Shown here in pieces: positions 46,172 through 54,334 of a DNA stretch of 54,403 nt. Position 1 is the first letter of the stretch; each line of letters opens with the position of its first letter. Under the pieces are notes generated by a model. It searched no databases, had not been told where the DNA came from, and saw nothing but the letters and a program-made list of their open reading frames with translations. This DNA is from Verrucomicrobiia bacterium (GTDB lineage: Bacteria > Verrucomicrobiota > Verrucomicrobiia > Limisphaerales > UBA9464): positions 1-54,403 of the forward strand of contig JAHCBB010000033.1 of assembly GCA_019634635.1 (NCBI GenBank), read 5' to 3'. A program made the position numbers and the translations under genes.

Positions 46172-46830
46172 AGCGCGTGTTGATTTCGCGCGGCCTGTCT
46201 AGGCGTGGCCTGTGGGGGCGTCAAGCCCTTGTTCCGTCAATTTCCGCACGGGATGTCCGGGGAATTTTTCAAATTCCGGTCCGGACCCTTCGGCCCGCCC
46301 GCTGCGCCGGCTCCCGGGGTCTGCCCGGTGCATCGCATCGCTCACTCCGACAGCGCCTCCACAAGGTCGCGCAGCTCTCCGAGGGTCATCCATTCGCCCA
46401 GCCCTCCACCCGGTCCACCCCACGCCGCCGCCATCGGGCGGAAGCGGGTGAAGTTCCGGACGGGCGGCTCAGCCGCCCGAAGCGTGACCTGTCGTTCCGG
46501 GGCGACGCGCAGTCGCTGGCGCGCCGATTTGCCGTGCGGTGCGGGGAGCGCCAGCGCAACGGTCAGCGCGCCTCCCCGAACGACTGCACTGCCGTCGTTG
46601 CCGTGCCGCCGTGGCGCGCAAGGCAACGCGACGCCGGCCCGACGATTTTGGGAGTCCGGATGCCTCACCGGGTTTCTGCTGCGGCTTGCTGCAAGCCCGT
46701 CTGGCCGCGTTGGCCTCGGGTTCCTCACCGGACAGCATGTTCTCATACAGCCCGGCTCGGAACTGCTTTGGGCGCCTTGTCAGACGGGCTTTCGCGGCAC
46801 CTCGCGACGAAGCCCGGTGAGAGCTCCGGG
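46172..46830. other. 660-bp region with no secure gene
   Basis: The region lies between acpP and trpS. On the minus strand the last 60 codons ending at 46342 read like a real C-terminus (RQVTLRAAEPPVRNF, WGGPGGGLGEWMTLGELRDL), but the upstream part is low-quality and no start is convincing, so it may be a gene tail. Further right (46470-46830) the minus strand reads ENMLSGEEPEANAARRACSK and similar, which could be a dispersed intergenic repeat. Neither can be settled from this window alone. Confidence 0.4.
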
Positions 46831-47814
46831 CTAGCGGGAAAGACCGCACGCGGCCCGGGCGCGCGCGATCACCCTTGAGGCCACGGCGGTGGCGCGTTCG
46901 GCCCCATCGCGGAGGATCGCGTCCACCTGGTCCAGGTGGGCCGCCAGTTCGGCCCGGCGCTTTCGGGGTTCGGCGAAATGCGCCCAGCAATGCTCCCAGA
47001 GCGCCTTCTTGACGTCCCCATATCCGGTGCCGCCGGCCCGGAGGCGGTCCTCGACTTCGGAGGCCGCATCCGGGGGGGCGACCAGCTTCAGCAACTGGAC
47101 GGCGATGTTCTGGTCGGCATCCGGCTTGGGTTCCGACGGCAGCCGGCTGTCCGTCTTGATGGCCATGATCTTCTTCCGGAGGGCCTTTTCGTCGGCGAAG
47201 ATCTCAATGGTGTTGCCGTAGCTCTTGCTCATTTTCCGGCCGTCTGTTCCCGGCACCACGGCGACCGCGTCGCGGATGCGCGGTTCGGGAATCACGAAGA
47301 CCTCTCCGTACACGGTATTGAACTTGCCCGCGATGTCCCGGGTCATCTCGAGGTGCTGCTTCTGGTCCCGCCCCACCGGCACGACATTTGCGTCGTAGAG
47401 GAGGATGTCGGCGGCCATCAGCACCGGGTAGGCGAAGAGCCCGTGGTTGACCTTCTCGACGTCGCCTTCACCCAGTGTGGCCATCTTGTCCTTGTAACTG
47501 TGGGCGCGCTCCAGGAGGCCCATCGGGGTGACCGTGCTCAGCAGCCAGGCGAGCTCGGTGACGGCGGGCACGTCGCTTTGCCTCCAGAAAATGCATCGTG
47601 CGGGATCCAGCCCGCAGGCGAGGAAATCCAGGGCGACGTCGCGGGTGTATTCCCGCCGGCGGACCGGGTCCGTGAGCGAGGTCATCGAGTGGTAGTCCGC
47701 GATGAAGTAGTAGGTTTCCCCCTGTTCCTGAAGCTCGATGGCGGGACGCATGGCCCCGAAGTAATTGCCCAGATGCAGGGCGCCGCTGGGCTGGATGCCC
47801 GTCAAGATCCGCAT
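46831..47814 (-). CDS. trpS: Tryptophan-tRNA ligase
   Basis: This 327-aa class I aminoacyl-tRNA synthetase charges tRNA-Trp. The HIGH-like motif is GIQPSGALHLGNYFGA at the extreme N-terminus, and the KMSKS loop is GTDGRKMSKSYGNTI. Other conserved blocks are YFIADYHSMT and YPVLMAADILLYDANVVPVG, then DQKQHLEMTRDIA. ATG 47814 is the only start that gives a normal N-terminus; the frame upstream of it is a fragment of a delta-60-repeat gene read through by chance. Confidence 0.96.
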   Translation of the reverse strand: MRILTGIQPSGALHLGNYFGAMRPAIELQEQGETYYFIADYHSMTSLTDPVRRREYTRDVALDFLACGLDPARCIFWRQSDVPAVTELAWLLSTVTPMGLLERAHSYKDKMATLGEGDVEKVNHGLFAYPVLMAADILLYDANVVPVGRDQKQHLEMTRDIAGKFNTVYGEVFVIPEPRIRDAVAVVPGTDGRKMSKSYGNTIEIFADEKALRKKIMAIKTDSRLPSEPKPDADQNIAVQLLKLVAPPDAASEVEDRLRAGGTGYGDVKKALWEHCWAHFAEPRKRRAELAAHLDQVDAILRDGAERATAVASRVIARARAACGLSR

Positions 47815-47970
47815 GGGGCGACCATGCGGAACCGGATGGCTGCGAGGCAAGCCACGGCCATCCGGCAGCCGGCGCTGGAGTGGAATGGTGTCCTGCCTCC
47901 CCGGAGCCGCGAATCTCCCGTTGGGGAGTCGCACCAGCCGGTGGTCGGGTTCGGGCTGATCTGACCAGCC
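47815..47970 (-). pseudogene. Short remnant of a delta-60-repeat protein
   Basis: Just upstream of trpS the minus strand encodes a single delta-60-repeat unit, with MRLPNGRFAAPGRQ followed by LQRRLPDGRG. It matches the larger remnant at 48930-49735 (LVRLPDGSFVAPGGLDG). There is no start or stop belonging to it. It appears to be a leftover copy of a large secreted beta-propeller-like gene. Confidence 0.6.
47859..47953. repeat. 95-bp direct repeat, copy A
   Basis: This 95-bp segment matches 48971-49065 in the same orientation with 11 mismatches (about 88% identity by my count). Both encode the same delta-60-repeat unit on the minus strand. The two copies bracket the nucleotidyltransferase module at 48221-48824. 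Confidence 0.8.
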
Positions 47971-48220
47971 GACCCACCTGTACGTGTGCCCGCTTGCTGG
48001 GTTCCCAAAGCCGGCTCGCGGGTGATTAGGCCGGCGGATCCGTGGGCCAGGGGGCGTTTGCGGATTGAAGGCGTGGAACAGCTCTGGCTACGCTTCCCCC
48101 TGTGCATTCGGCGCCGCGATTCCGGGTCATTTCAAACCGAAAGTCCCCGGGACTCAGGGTTCGCCATGGTCTTCCTGGCGCCCTTGCCAGGGCGCGGCCT
48201 GACCAGAAACCTGCCGCCAT
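47971..48220. other. Intergenic stretch, nothing recognised
   Basis: No coding frame was supported. It lies between the short delta-60 remnant and the plus-strand module; a promoter for the module is expected near 48150-48215. Confidence 0.35.
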
Positions 48221-48430
48221 ATGAGGCGTTCGAAAGTGATCCGGCCCATTGTCACCCGATTCCCATCCTTTGCCGAAGTGGAGGCTGCGGACCGCGCCTG
48301 GCAACGTTCCCTGACCCCGCTGGAACGGCTGCGTCAACTGGAGCTCGCCCGCCAATATGCCTACGGACCTTCGGTATCTGAGCGACGACTTCCGCGAGTT
48401 CCTAACCTGTCTAAACGAAGCTGGGGTTGA
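48221..48430 (+). CDS. Small protein upstream of a DUF6036-like nucleotidyltransferase
   Basis: This encodes 69 aa: IVTRFPSFAEVEAADRAWQR, then SLTPLERLRQLELARQYAYG. The pattern 'F.SFEEAE.AD..y..SLTP.ERL....' is familiar from short proteins that directly precede AbiEii/DUF6036-type nucleotidyltransferases in two-gene, toxin-antitoxin-like modules. Its end overlaps the start of the nucleotidyltransferase frame by 74 bases. The role is unproven; the partner is interrupted by a stop codon, so this gene may also be a relic. Confidence 0.6.
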   Translation: MRRSKVIRPIVTRFPSFAEVEAADRAWQRSLTPLERLRQLELARQYAYGPSVSERRLPRVPNLSKRSWG

Positions 48431-48824
48431 GTAGCTGCTCGTGGACGGCCACGCCGTGGCGTACCACGGATATTTTCGCCCCACGCAGGATTTGGATGTC
48501 TGGGTCGCCGTCTCCGAGGTCAATGCCAGCCGGCTCGTCAGCGCGATCCAGGCGTTCTTCGGCGGCCCATTTGAAGGCCTGTCATCGGAGTGGTTCCTTG
48601 ACGGGGAAAATGTCACCCGACTCGGAGCGGTGCCGAACCTCATCGAGATTCTTCCGAGAATCTCCGGCGGAGATTTTCGAAGCGCCTTTGCCCGACGGGT
48701 GACCGCCACGATGAACGGCCAGCCGGTGAACTTCATCAGCCGGGAAGACCTTCTGGTCAACAAGGGGGCTAGCGGCCGAATGAAGGACCTGGCCGACGTC
48801 GAGCAGCTGACCATGCCCGGGTAA
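48357..48824 (+). pseudogene. Nucleotidyltransferase (DUF6036/AbiEii-like) with an in-frame amber stop
   Basis: From ATG 48357 the frame reads MPTDLRYLSDDFREFLTCLN and EAGVE, then TAG at 48432-48434. It continues in the same frame as LLVDGHAVAYHGYFRPTQD, LDVWVAV and on to the stop at 48822-48824. Family members have Tyr (VEYLLVGG) exactly where the TAG lies, so a single base change made the stop. The DLD acidic pair of the active site is kept, but the Gly-Gly before it has become Asp-Gly. The C-terminus includes INFISREDLLVNK-like residues and SGRMKDLADVEQL, the family tail. Internal re-initiation near 48441 would lack the active-site loop. Confidence 0.8.
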
Positions 48825-48929
48825 CCTCCGGATTCCCCGCCGGATACTTTGCCGGAGGGGAGAACCAGCGGACAGGACCGCCATTGACGCCCGCCGGACC
48901 CTACTCTCCCGCCGGTTCGCGAGGAATTC

Positions 48930-49735
48930 ATGCGCACGGAACGCGTTTTCGAAGAGGTCGTCCACACGGCCATCCGGCAGCCAGCGCTGGAGTTCAATGC
49001 CGTCCAGCCCCCCCGGAGCCACGAAACTCCCGTCGGGGAGTCGGACCAGCCGGTGGTCGGGTTCGAACCCCAGGGATCCTGCTGAGGGATTGCCCGGGAA
49101 CGAGGCCACGAGACCACCGTCCGAACTCCATCGCTGCAATGGCAGTCCGGTGACCAGACTCCCATCCGATTCCACGAACAGGCTTCGTCCCCACCCGGGC
49201 GCCCTGGTGAATTCGGGATCGGTGGTGCCATCGGACAACAATCGGACCAGCCCATAGGGAGCCGGGTTGGTCAACGAACCATCGAAGGACACGCCGGCAG
49301 CCGCGGCGAGGAGTCGTCCCTGCGCGTCCAGCGCCAGGACATCCACCACCTGCGATGGCTCAAAGCTCGCCGAAGCATCAAAGCCGGGATCGAGGACGAA
49401 ATCGGAGGTGAGGCGGGCCATGCGGAATCGGGGAACGCCGGAGACCCGGCTGAACCGGCCGGGAACGATCCAGTGCCCGGTCGGAAGATTCAGGAGGGTG
49501 GTCACCGATGCGGCATCGAACTCGGGAAAACGCCGCTCGGTGCGCCGGCCGGTGGACGAGAACAGGATCCGTCCATCCGCGAGGGCCACCAGCCGGGTGA
49601 TCCGGGACACATGGGCCAGGCGATCACCCCACTGCGGTGCGGCGGCCCCCGGCCGCGGACTGCGGATGCCAGCCTCCGTTCGGCCCAAGTTTACGACGTT
49701 GGTCCCTTCGAAGCCTGCGGAAACCATTCCGTGGT
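48930..49735 (-). pseudogene. Truncated delta-60-repeat secreted protein
   Basis: The minus strand encodes several tandem units of the delta-60 repeat ('LxxDGxxxxxGxF...V.RLxxDGxxDxxF'): RITRLVALADGRILFSSTG, VDVLALDAQGRLLAAAAG, YGLVRLLSDGTTDPEFTRAP and HRLVRLPDGSFVAPGGLDG. These units build a beta-propeller-like surface or secreted protein. The first unit continues in another frame upstream of 49735 (near 49800, ADGIFVQMGDFTTEW), so a frameshift is present. The right C-terminal part past 48930 is unrelated. No start or signal peptide is found. Confidence 0.65.
48971..49065. repeat. 95-bp direct repeat, copy B
   Basis: This is the counterpart of 47859-47953, in the same orientation, with 11 mismatches over 95 bp. 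It lies within the larger delta-60-repeat remnant. Confidence 0.8.
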
Positions 49736-49884
49736 GAAGTCCCCCATTTGGACAAAGATTCCGTCGGCCTGCTCGAGATGGCTCTGGAAAGAGTTACGCA
49801 CCAGGTGGGCCGCCCCGAGGAGTGGGAACCAGAGATCGCGGCTGACGTTCGAGCGTTCAGGCGGTGCCCGCCTCTGACGGGACT

Positions 49885-50658
49885 TCAGGACGAGAAATCC
49901 ACACCCGCGGCGAGCAGGACGAAGGGTGCGAGGTTGAAGACCACGTGCGCGGCGACCGGGGCCAGCAGGTTGCCTGTTCGGACATACAACCACGCCAGGA
50001 ACCCTCCCAGCAGGGACAGGGGCAGGAAGGCCGCACGGTTGGCGTGAATGAGTCCGAACCCGACCGAGGCAACGAGGTATGCCGCGCGGGGCCATCCGGC
50101 GTCGCGTAGGGCCGGAAACAGGATGCCCCGGAACAACGCCTCCTCCGCCACGGGGGCGAGCACCACGGCAAAGAGTCCGATCACCAGACGTGTCGGCCAG
50201 CCTGAGGTCAGCAGGAGGTCCACCGAGTCCTGCGGCGCCGGGGGCCATCCCAGCAGTTCCAGCAGCGTGCCGGCCGCCTCATGAACGCCATAGACCGCCG
50301 GCCCCACCACGAGCATCCACAGAAGGGCCTGCCGGAGCGCCGGACCCGGGGCCTCACACCACCCGAATCCCGAGATCCACGAGCGTCCCTCGTGATGCAG
50401 GAAGCGCCCGATGAGCCACAACCCCACCCCGTGGAAGCCGAGGCCGGTGATCACCAGCAGGACGACGGGCGACACCGGGCTTCCGGCGTCGCGCCGGATT
50501 GCAATGAGCGCAGTGGCCAACGCCGCCGCAACGAGCCACGACGTGGTCAGCGCCAGCAGCAGCCGGACCACGTTCACCCCCTGCCAGTGTTTTGGCGTCA
50601 GCACGGCAGGCAGTGAAGCCGGAAACCGCGCGGGAACCACGCGGAAACATTCCTGCAC
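49885..50658 (-). CDS. CPBP family intramembrane metalloprotease
   Basis: This 257-aa polytopic membrane protein has about seven hydrophobic segments. The CPBP (Abi/CAAX protease) motifs are all present: EEALFRGILFPALRD (EExxxR), FGLIHANRAAF (FxxxH) and VAAHVVFN (HxxxN). Family members cleave prenylated or membrane-embedded substrates, and some give immunity to bacteriocins. The start is not certain: MQECFRVVP at 50658, or an internal valine near 50572 (VVRLLLALTTSW). It follows the P-type ATPase gene on the same strand after 69 bases. Confidence 0.9.
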   Translation of the reverse strand: MQECFRVVPARFPASLPAVLTPKHWQGVNVVRLLLALTTSWLVAAALATALIAIRRDAGSPVSPVVLLVITGLGFHGVGLWLIGRFLHHEGRSWISGFGWCEAPGPALRQALLWMLVVGPAVYGVHEAAGTLLELLGWPPAPQDSVDLLLTSGWPTRLVIGLFAVVLAPVAEEALFRGILFPALRDAGWPRAAYLVASVGFGLIHANRAAFLPLSLLGGFLAWLYVRTGNLLAPVAAHVVFNLAPFVLLAAGVDFSS

Positions 50659-50727
50659 GGGACGGCGTGGGACCCCGGATTTCGCGGACCGGAAACCGCC
50701 CGGGGCATGAATTGCAGCCCCGAAGCG

Positions 50728-53622
50728 TCACTGCCGTGCCGCGAGGGCCGCCGCGCCTGCGGCACAGGCGAAGAACATCCCGGCCAGCATGCCAAGGGTC
50801 ATGCCGGCGCAGGCCACCAGGAATTGCTGCGGATGCCCGGGACCGGCCCAGCCCAGGGCAAGATCACCACCCCAGCCCATGCCCACAATCATGCCCATGG
50901 CGGACAGTCCCAGCAGCGCCGGTCGCGGGAGGATTCCGGGCAGTGCCGCGGTCGCCCGCCACATCGGTGGAAGCCCCCCCAGCAGCATGCCGATGAACAT
51001 CCATGGTACGCCCCCGGACATCGAAAAGTAATCGTGGCTCCGGCAACAGAGGCAGACCCCGTCGCGCATCACCGGACCGAATCCGGCATCCACCCACCAT
51101 CCCAGGAGCATGCCCAGGTTGCCCGGGCCGATCATGGCCCCGGCCATCCGCAGCCCGGGCACGGCCCAGTGGCCCCTGGCAAATCCTGGAGCGGAAAACC
51201 TGGGGCGCTCCAGCCAGGCGAACAGGGCACCCAGACCCAGGAGCGTCGCGGTGGCGAGGCAGGCCGTCAGGCCTCCAAGATTCCCCAGATGGATCACCCA
51301 GGGGACCTGCAGGGCGCAACAAGCCGGCACCAGCCAGGCGCGAAGACCGTTGGAGCGTCGCGCCGGGGAGGGTTCGGGGTGACAGTCGGCGTCCCGTCCC
51401 GAACGGACCGCGCGCCAGGAGACGATGGTGCTGCTGCCGACCATGAGCAGGGCTGCGGTGATCGGATGCAGGTGGCCGGTGGCGGCAAGACCCATTCCGA
51501 GGGCGTTGTAGAAGGCGGCGAACAGGAGGTTCGACCGGATGGCGTCGCGTACGCGGCGGGTGAGCTGGATGGCCCGCGGAATTTCCGTCAGGTCGTCCCC
51601 GCAAAGCAGGGCGTCGGCACTGGCGGACGCCAGGGGTGCCCCATGGACGAGGGCGACGCCGACGGAGGCGCTTTTCAGCGCCGGGGCATCATTGATTCCA
51701 TCTCCGACGAAGACCACCGTGTCCCCTGCCGCACGCGCCGCCATCACGTGGTGGGCCTTGTCCCCCGGCGTTTGCGCCGCCGCGATCTCGATGGCCGATA
51801 CCGGTTCGGGTGTCCCGGCTGTGGCGGATTCCAGCACCTGTTGCGCCCGGCCGGGTCGGTCGCCGGTGAGCACGCCGACCCGGCAGCCGAGGTTCCGCAA
51901 CCAGGCCAACGCCGGGGCTGCCGACGTCCTGGATCGTTCCCGCACCTGCGCCAGCCCCACCAACTGCCCGTCCACTTCCAGCGCCACGCGGGGGTCGTCC
52001 GAACCTCCGCGCAGCTGCGCCTCAAGCACCTCCCGGGCCGCGGTGTGGCCGATCCAGTCCGGATGTCCGATCCGCACGTGAAGCTCCCGGCGGTCCTGCC
52101 GGACCCAGGCCTCGATTCCCGCGGCGGGGACCACCTTCACGGACTGCACGAGCACCGGGGGGACTCCCCTCTCGGGGACGGGGGCCGAGACGAAGGCGCG
52201 GGCCACCGGATGGCGGGAGCGTTGCTGGACGGCCCGCACCAACTGGAGCCATGCACCGCGCGCCTCCGGCACCCTCGTCACAAAGTCCACCAACGATTGC
52301 CGGTCCTCGGTGAGGGTGCCGGTCTTGTCGAAGATCACGTGGTCGGCACGGGCAAGGCGCTCCAGCGCCTCGCCGGAGGTCACGATGAACCCGCGCGCGG
52401 CGAGGGTCGCGAGCACGTTCCAAAGCCCGAGGGGCGTGGCCAGGCCCAGCGCGCAGGGACACGCCACCAACAGCACCGCCAGCGCATGGAACAATCCCTC
52501 GCTCCAGTGCCCCCGGGCGGTCCAGACGCCGAACGTGATTCCCGCAACGGCCAGGACCAGGGGCAGGAACCACCGCGTGATGCGGTCCGCCAGCGGAAGG
52601 GCACCTGCGGCATCCGCCGTTTGTCCTGCGGCGCCGGCAGTCTCCTGTCGCGTTGTCTCCACCAGCAACAGGAGTTCATCGAGACGTCGCCGCCGCCCCT
52701 GGGTGGTGGCGGCGATCAGGAGTCCCCCATCCTCGGCCCAACTGCCGGCAAGCACCGCGTCTCCCGGACGCCGGACGACCGGGAACGGTTCCCCGGTGAG
52801 CGGCGTCTCCCGCACGAACGACGATCCTTCAACGATCCTCCCGTCCACGGGCACCGCCTCGCCGGGATCAATCCGGATGCGGTCGCCGGGCTCGATCACC
52901 GCGACGGGGACCATCCGGGTCGAGCCGTCGCCCAGAAGCTGGCGGCAATGATCGAAGGTGTCGCGCAACCGCCGGCTTTCCGCCACCGCCCGTTCGCGGG
53001 CGCGCGCGGTCAGCGCCTTTCCTGCCGCGTACACCACCAGCAGGACGGCGACGACCTCGTAATAGACCGCCCCGATGCCGGTGAACGTGCTCCACACGGA
53101 AGCCCCGAAGGCCCCGGCGATGCCCGTCAGGAAGAGCAGTTCGACGGTGACCCTCCGGCGGCAGGCGCACTCCCAGGCCGCGCGAAGCATCGGTCCGCCC
53201 AGCAGCACAAACACCACCGCGGCCGATCCCGCCAGCAATCCATGCAGCAACCCGCGCAGGCGACCCTCCGGTGGCGTCAGGTTCACCGCAAATCCCAGCA
53301 ACATCGCCTGGCTCGCCAGCGCGACGCCAATGCCGATGCGGAACCACGGGTTCCCCGCGGCCGGTTCCCGCACCGGGCCCGCACCGGGCGGCCGCGGACG
53401 CCGCTCGCCCAGCAGGCGGCATCCGTAACAGCAATAGCGCTGCGCCGGTTCCCCGGATGCCGACGGCGCCGCCAGGAAGTCCACGGGCAGCGGGCCGCCG
53501 CAGTGGCTGCAGCCCTCCCTGCTGGAGACCGACGCGCTGACCGTCGTTGACACGTCCGGAGTATGGGACCGGACGGCCGGGGTGCGAGCCTGGAAGCCAT
53601 CGGGGCCGTCGTCGGGGCGCAT
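50728..53622 (-). CDS. Heavy-metal P1B-type ATPase with an extra C-terminal membrane domain
   Basis: This 964-aa inner-membrane pump has a CcoI-like N-terminus with two Cys clusters (CSHCGGPLP and YCCYGCRLLGE). These are followed by the P1B core: TGE-like loop SFVRETPLTGEPFPV, ion-binding CPC in LLVACPCALGLATPLG, phosphorylated Asp432 in DKTGTLTE, the HP motif SRHPVARAF, and GDGINDAPALKSA. CPC and the N-terminal domain point to Cu(I) or Ag(I) export, likely for cytochrome oxidase assembly. The core ends around residue 740; about 220 further residues form some six hydrophobic segments with a CLCC cluster (GVCLCCRSHDYFSMSGGVPW) and several Gly/Met-rich helices. Such an extension is not part of standard CcoI or CopA. 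Confidence 0.9.
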   Translation of the reverse strand: MRPDDGPDGFQARTPAVRSHTPDVSTTVSASVSSREGCSHCGGPLPVDFLAAPSASGEPAQRYCCYGCRLLGERRPRPPGAGPVREPAAGNPWFRIGIGVALASQAMLLGFAVNLTPPEGRLRGLLHGLLAGSAAVVFVLLGGPMLRAAWECACRRRVTVELLFLTGIAGAFGASVWSTFTGIGAVYYEVVAVLLVVYAAGKALTARARERAVAESRRLRDTFDHCRQLLGDGSTRMVPVAVIEPGDRIRIDPGEAVPVDGRIVEGSSFVRETPLTGEPFPVVRRPGDAVLAGSWAEDGGLLIAATTQGRRRRLDELLLLVETTRQETAGAAGQTADAAGALPLADRITRWFLPLVLAVAGITFGVWTARGHWSEGLFHALAVLLVACPCALGLATPLGLWNVLATLAARGFIVTSGEALERLARADHVIFDKTGTLTEDRQSLVDFVTRVPEARGAWLQLVRAVQQRSRHPVARAFVSAPVPERGVPPVLVQSVKVVPAAGIEAWVRQDRRELHVRIGHPDWIGHTAAREVLEAQLRGGSDDPRVALEVDGQLVGLAQVRERSRTSAAPALAWLRNLGCRVGVLTGDRPGRAQQVLESATAGTPEPVSAIEIAAAQTPGDKAHHVMAARAAGDTVVFVGDGINDAPALKSASVGVALVHGAPLASASADALLCGDDLTEIPRAIQLTRRVRDAIRSNLLFAAFYNALGMGLAATGHLHPITAALLMVGSSTIVSWRAVRSGRDADCHPEPSPARRSNGLRAWLVPACCALQVPWVIHLGNLGGLTACLATATLLGLGALFAWLERPRFSAPGFARGHWAVPGLRMAGAMIGPGNLGMLLGWWVDAGFGPVMRDGVCLCCRSHDYFSMSGGVPWMFIGMLLGGLPPMWRATAALPGILPRPALLGLSAMGMIVGMGWGGDLALGWAGPGHPQQFLVACAGMTLGMLAGMFFACAAGAAALAARQ

Positions 53623-53788
53623 TGCAATTCCTGGTGGGCCGAGCCTCCGGAGTGCTCGTGTCGAGCCTCCACCAACTTGGCTTGCCGTTTTACGGACCGC
53701 CCTGCGGAGCGCACCCCTGTAAGCCAGGCTCCGGGAACTCCATGCGCTGGCTCAGAAGAACCTTCGCCCCCACCGGGAACGGGCCTGG
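53623..53788. other. Short gap between the ATPase and the intron remnant
   Basis: No coding frame was recognised. The ATPase promoter and the 5' boundary of the truncated group II intron should lie here. Confidence 0.3.
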
Positions 53789-54193
53789 ATGGTGTACGAG
53801 GATCCACCATGGACCTGTCCCTCTGTCAGTCCCTCTGAGCTGCGGGACCAATGGCGGCGGTACGTGCAGGGTCGGTGGGGATACTACCGACTCGCGACGG
53901 AGCGGCGACCGATCTACCGAACTGAAGGGTGGATTCGACGACACATCCGCTGTTGTTTCTGGCAACGCTGGCATGACTGGCGGGGCCGAAAGCGACACCT
54001 CCGGTCGTTGGGTGTTCAGGGAGCCGCCCTGAAGACGGCCCACACTTCGGCGGGGGCTTGGCGGGTGGCCAAATTGCTGGCCCTTCAACGCGCCTTGAAC
54101 AACGCGCTCCTACGCCGCTGGAAATTCCTCATGCCATCGAATCTTGGGGCCTCCGTGCAACTTGGCCCCTGCGTTCAACCGCCGGATGCGTGA
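53789..54193 (+). pseudogene. ltrA: Group II intron maturase, C-terminal (X/GIIM) fragment
   Basis: The readable part begins SVSPSELRDQWRRYVQGRWG and goes on with YYRLATERRPIYRTEGWIRR, HIRCCFWQRWHDWRGRKRHL and LNNALLRRWKFLMPSNLG. This is the GIIM/X domain that binds intron RNA in reverse-transcriptase maturases; the WIRRxIRxCFWxRWH segment and the LNxALxxxxLMP ending are diagnostic. The reverse-transcriptase domain with its YADD motif is missing upstream. No start codon belongs to it. It is a relic and cannot support splicing or mobility unless a full copy acts in trans. Confidence 0.85.
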
Positions 54194-54246
54194 AAACCGC
54201 ATGTCCGGTGGTGTGGGAGGGTGTCGGGGCGCAATCCCCGGCACCC
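54178..54246 (+). ncRNA. Group II intron domains V and VI
   Basis: Domain V: ACCGCCGGA (54178-54186) pairs with TCCGGTGGT (54204-54212); a TG bulge (54202-54203) and a TGCG/CGCA upper stem are capped by a loop containing GAAA, 35 nt in all. It contains the CGC triad of group IIB introns. Domain VI: GGGTGTCGGGG (54219-54229) pairs with CCCCGGCACCC (54236-54246) around a 6-base loop. The intron ends nine bases later. Confidence 0.85.
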
Positions 54247-54255
54247 GACCCGATT

Positions 54256-54334
54256 TCCGCTTGGGACACCAGATGTACTGGCCTCCGAACTCCTCGGCGA
54301 AGGTCTGCTTGTGGTTGACCCACCAGAACCGCAT
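54256..54334 (-). pseudogene. 5' fragment of an HNH-endonuclease-like gene cut by the intron
   Basis: From ATG 54334 the minus strand reads MRFWWVNHKQTFAEEFGGQY and IWCPKR, then runs into the intron 3' end. The start 'M.yWWVNhkQTf..E..GgYiWsPK' is characteristic of a family of HNH-type endonucleases with an N-terminal EVE-like domain that occur in accessory, often defence-related, regions. Only 26 codons remain and the rest of the gene is not present on the other side of the intron. The family name is from memory of this motif and is moderate. Confidence 0.6.

Larger units (their letters stand above)
53789..54255 (+). mobile_element. 3' part of a group II intron (5' end missing)
   Basis: The stretch holds the C-terminal domain of an intron-encoded maturase followed by intron domains V and VI, and ends in the typical CCCGATT at 54255. 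The ribozyme domains I-III and the reverse-transcriptase domain that should precede it are absent, so the intron was truncated from its 5' side, possibly by incomplete retrohoming. The order maturase, DV, DVI, 3' end is exactly that of bacterial group IIB-like introns. It lies antisense to the gene fragment at 54256-54334. Confidence 0.85.

Noticed and set aside
49055..49075. GGGTTCGAACCCC, which looks like a tRNA T-arm
   Set aside because: It lies inside the delta-60-repeat coding remnant, no acceptor or anticodon stem fits around it, and the homologous repeat at 47950 lacks it.
50707..53550. 947-codon open frame on the plus strand
   Set aside because: It mirrors the P-type ATPase, with low-complexity Gly/Arg/His composition and no domains.
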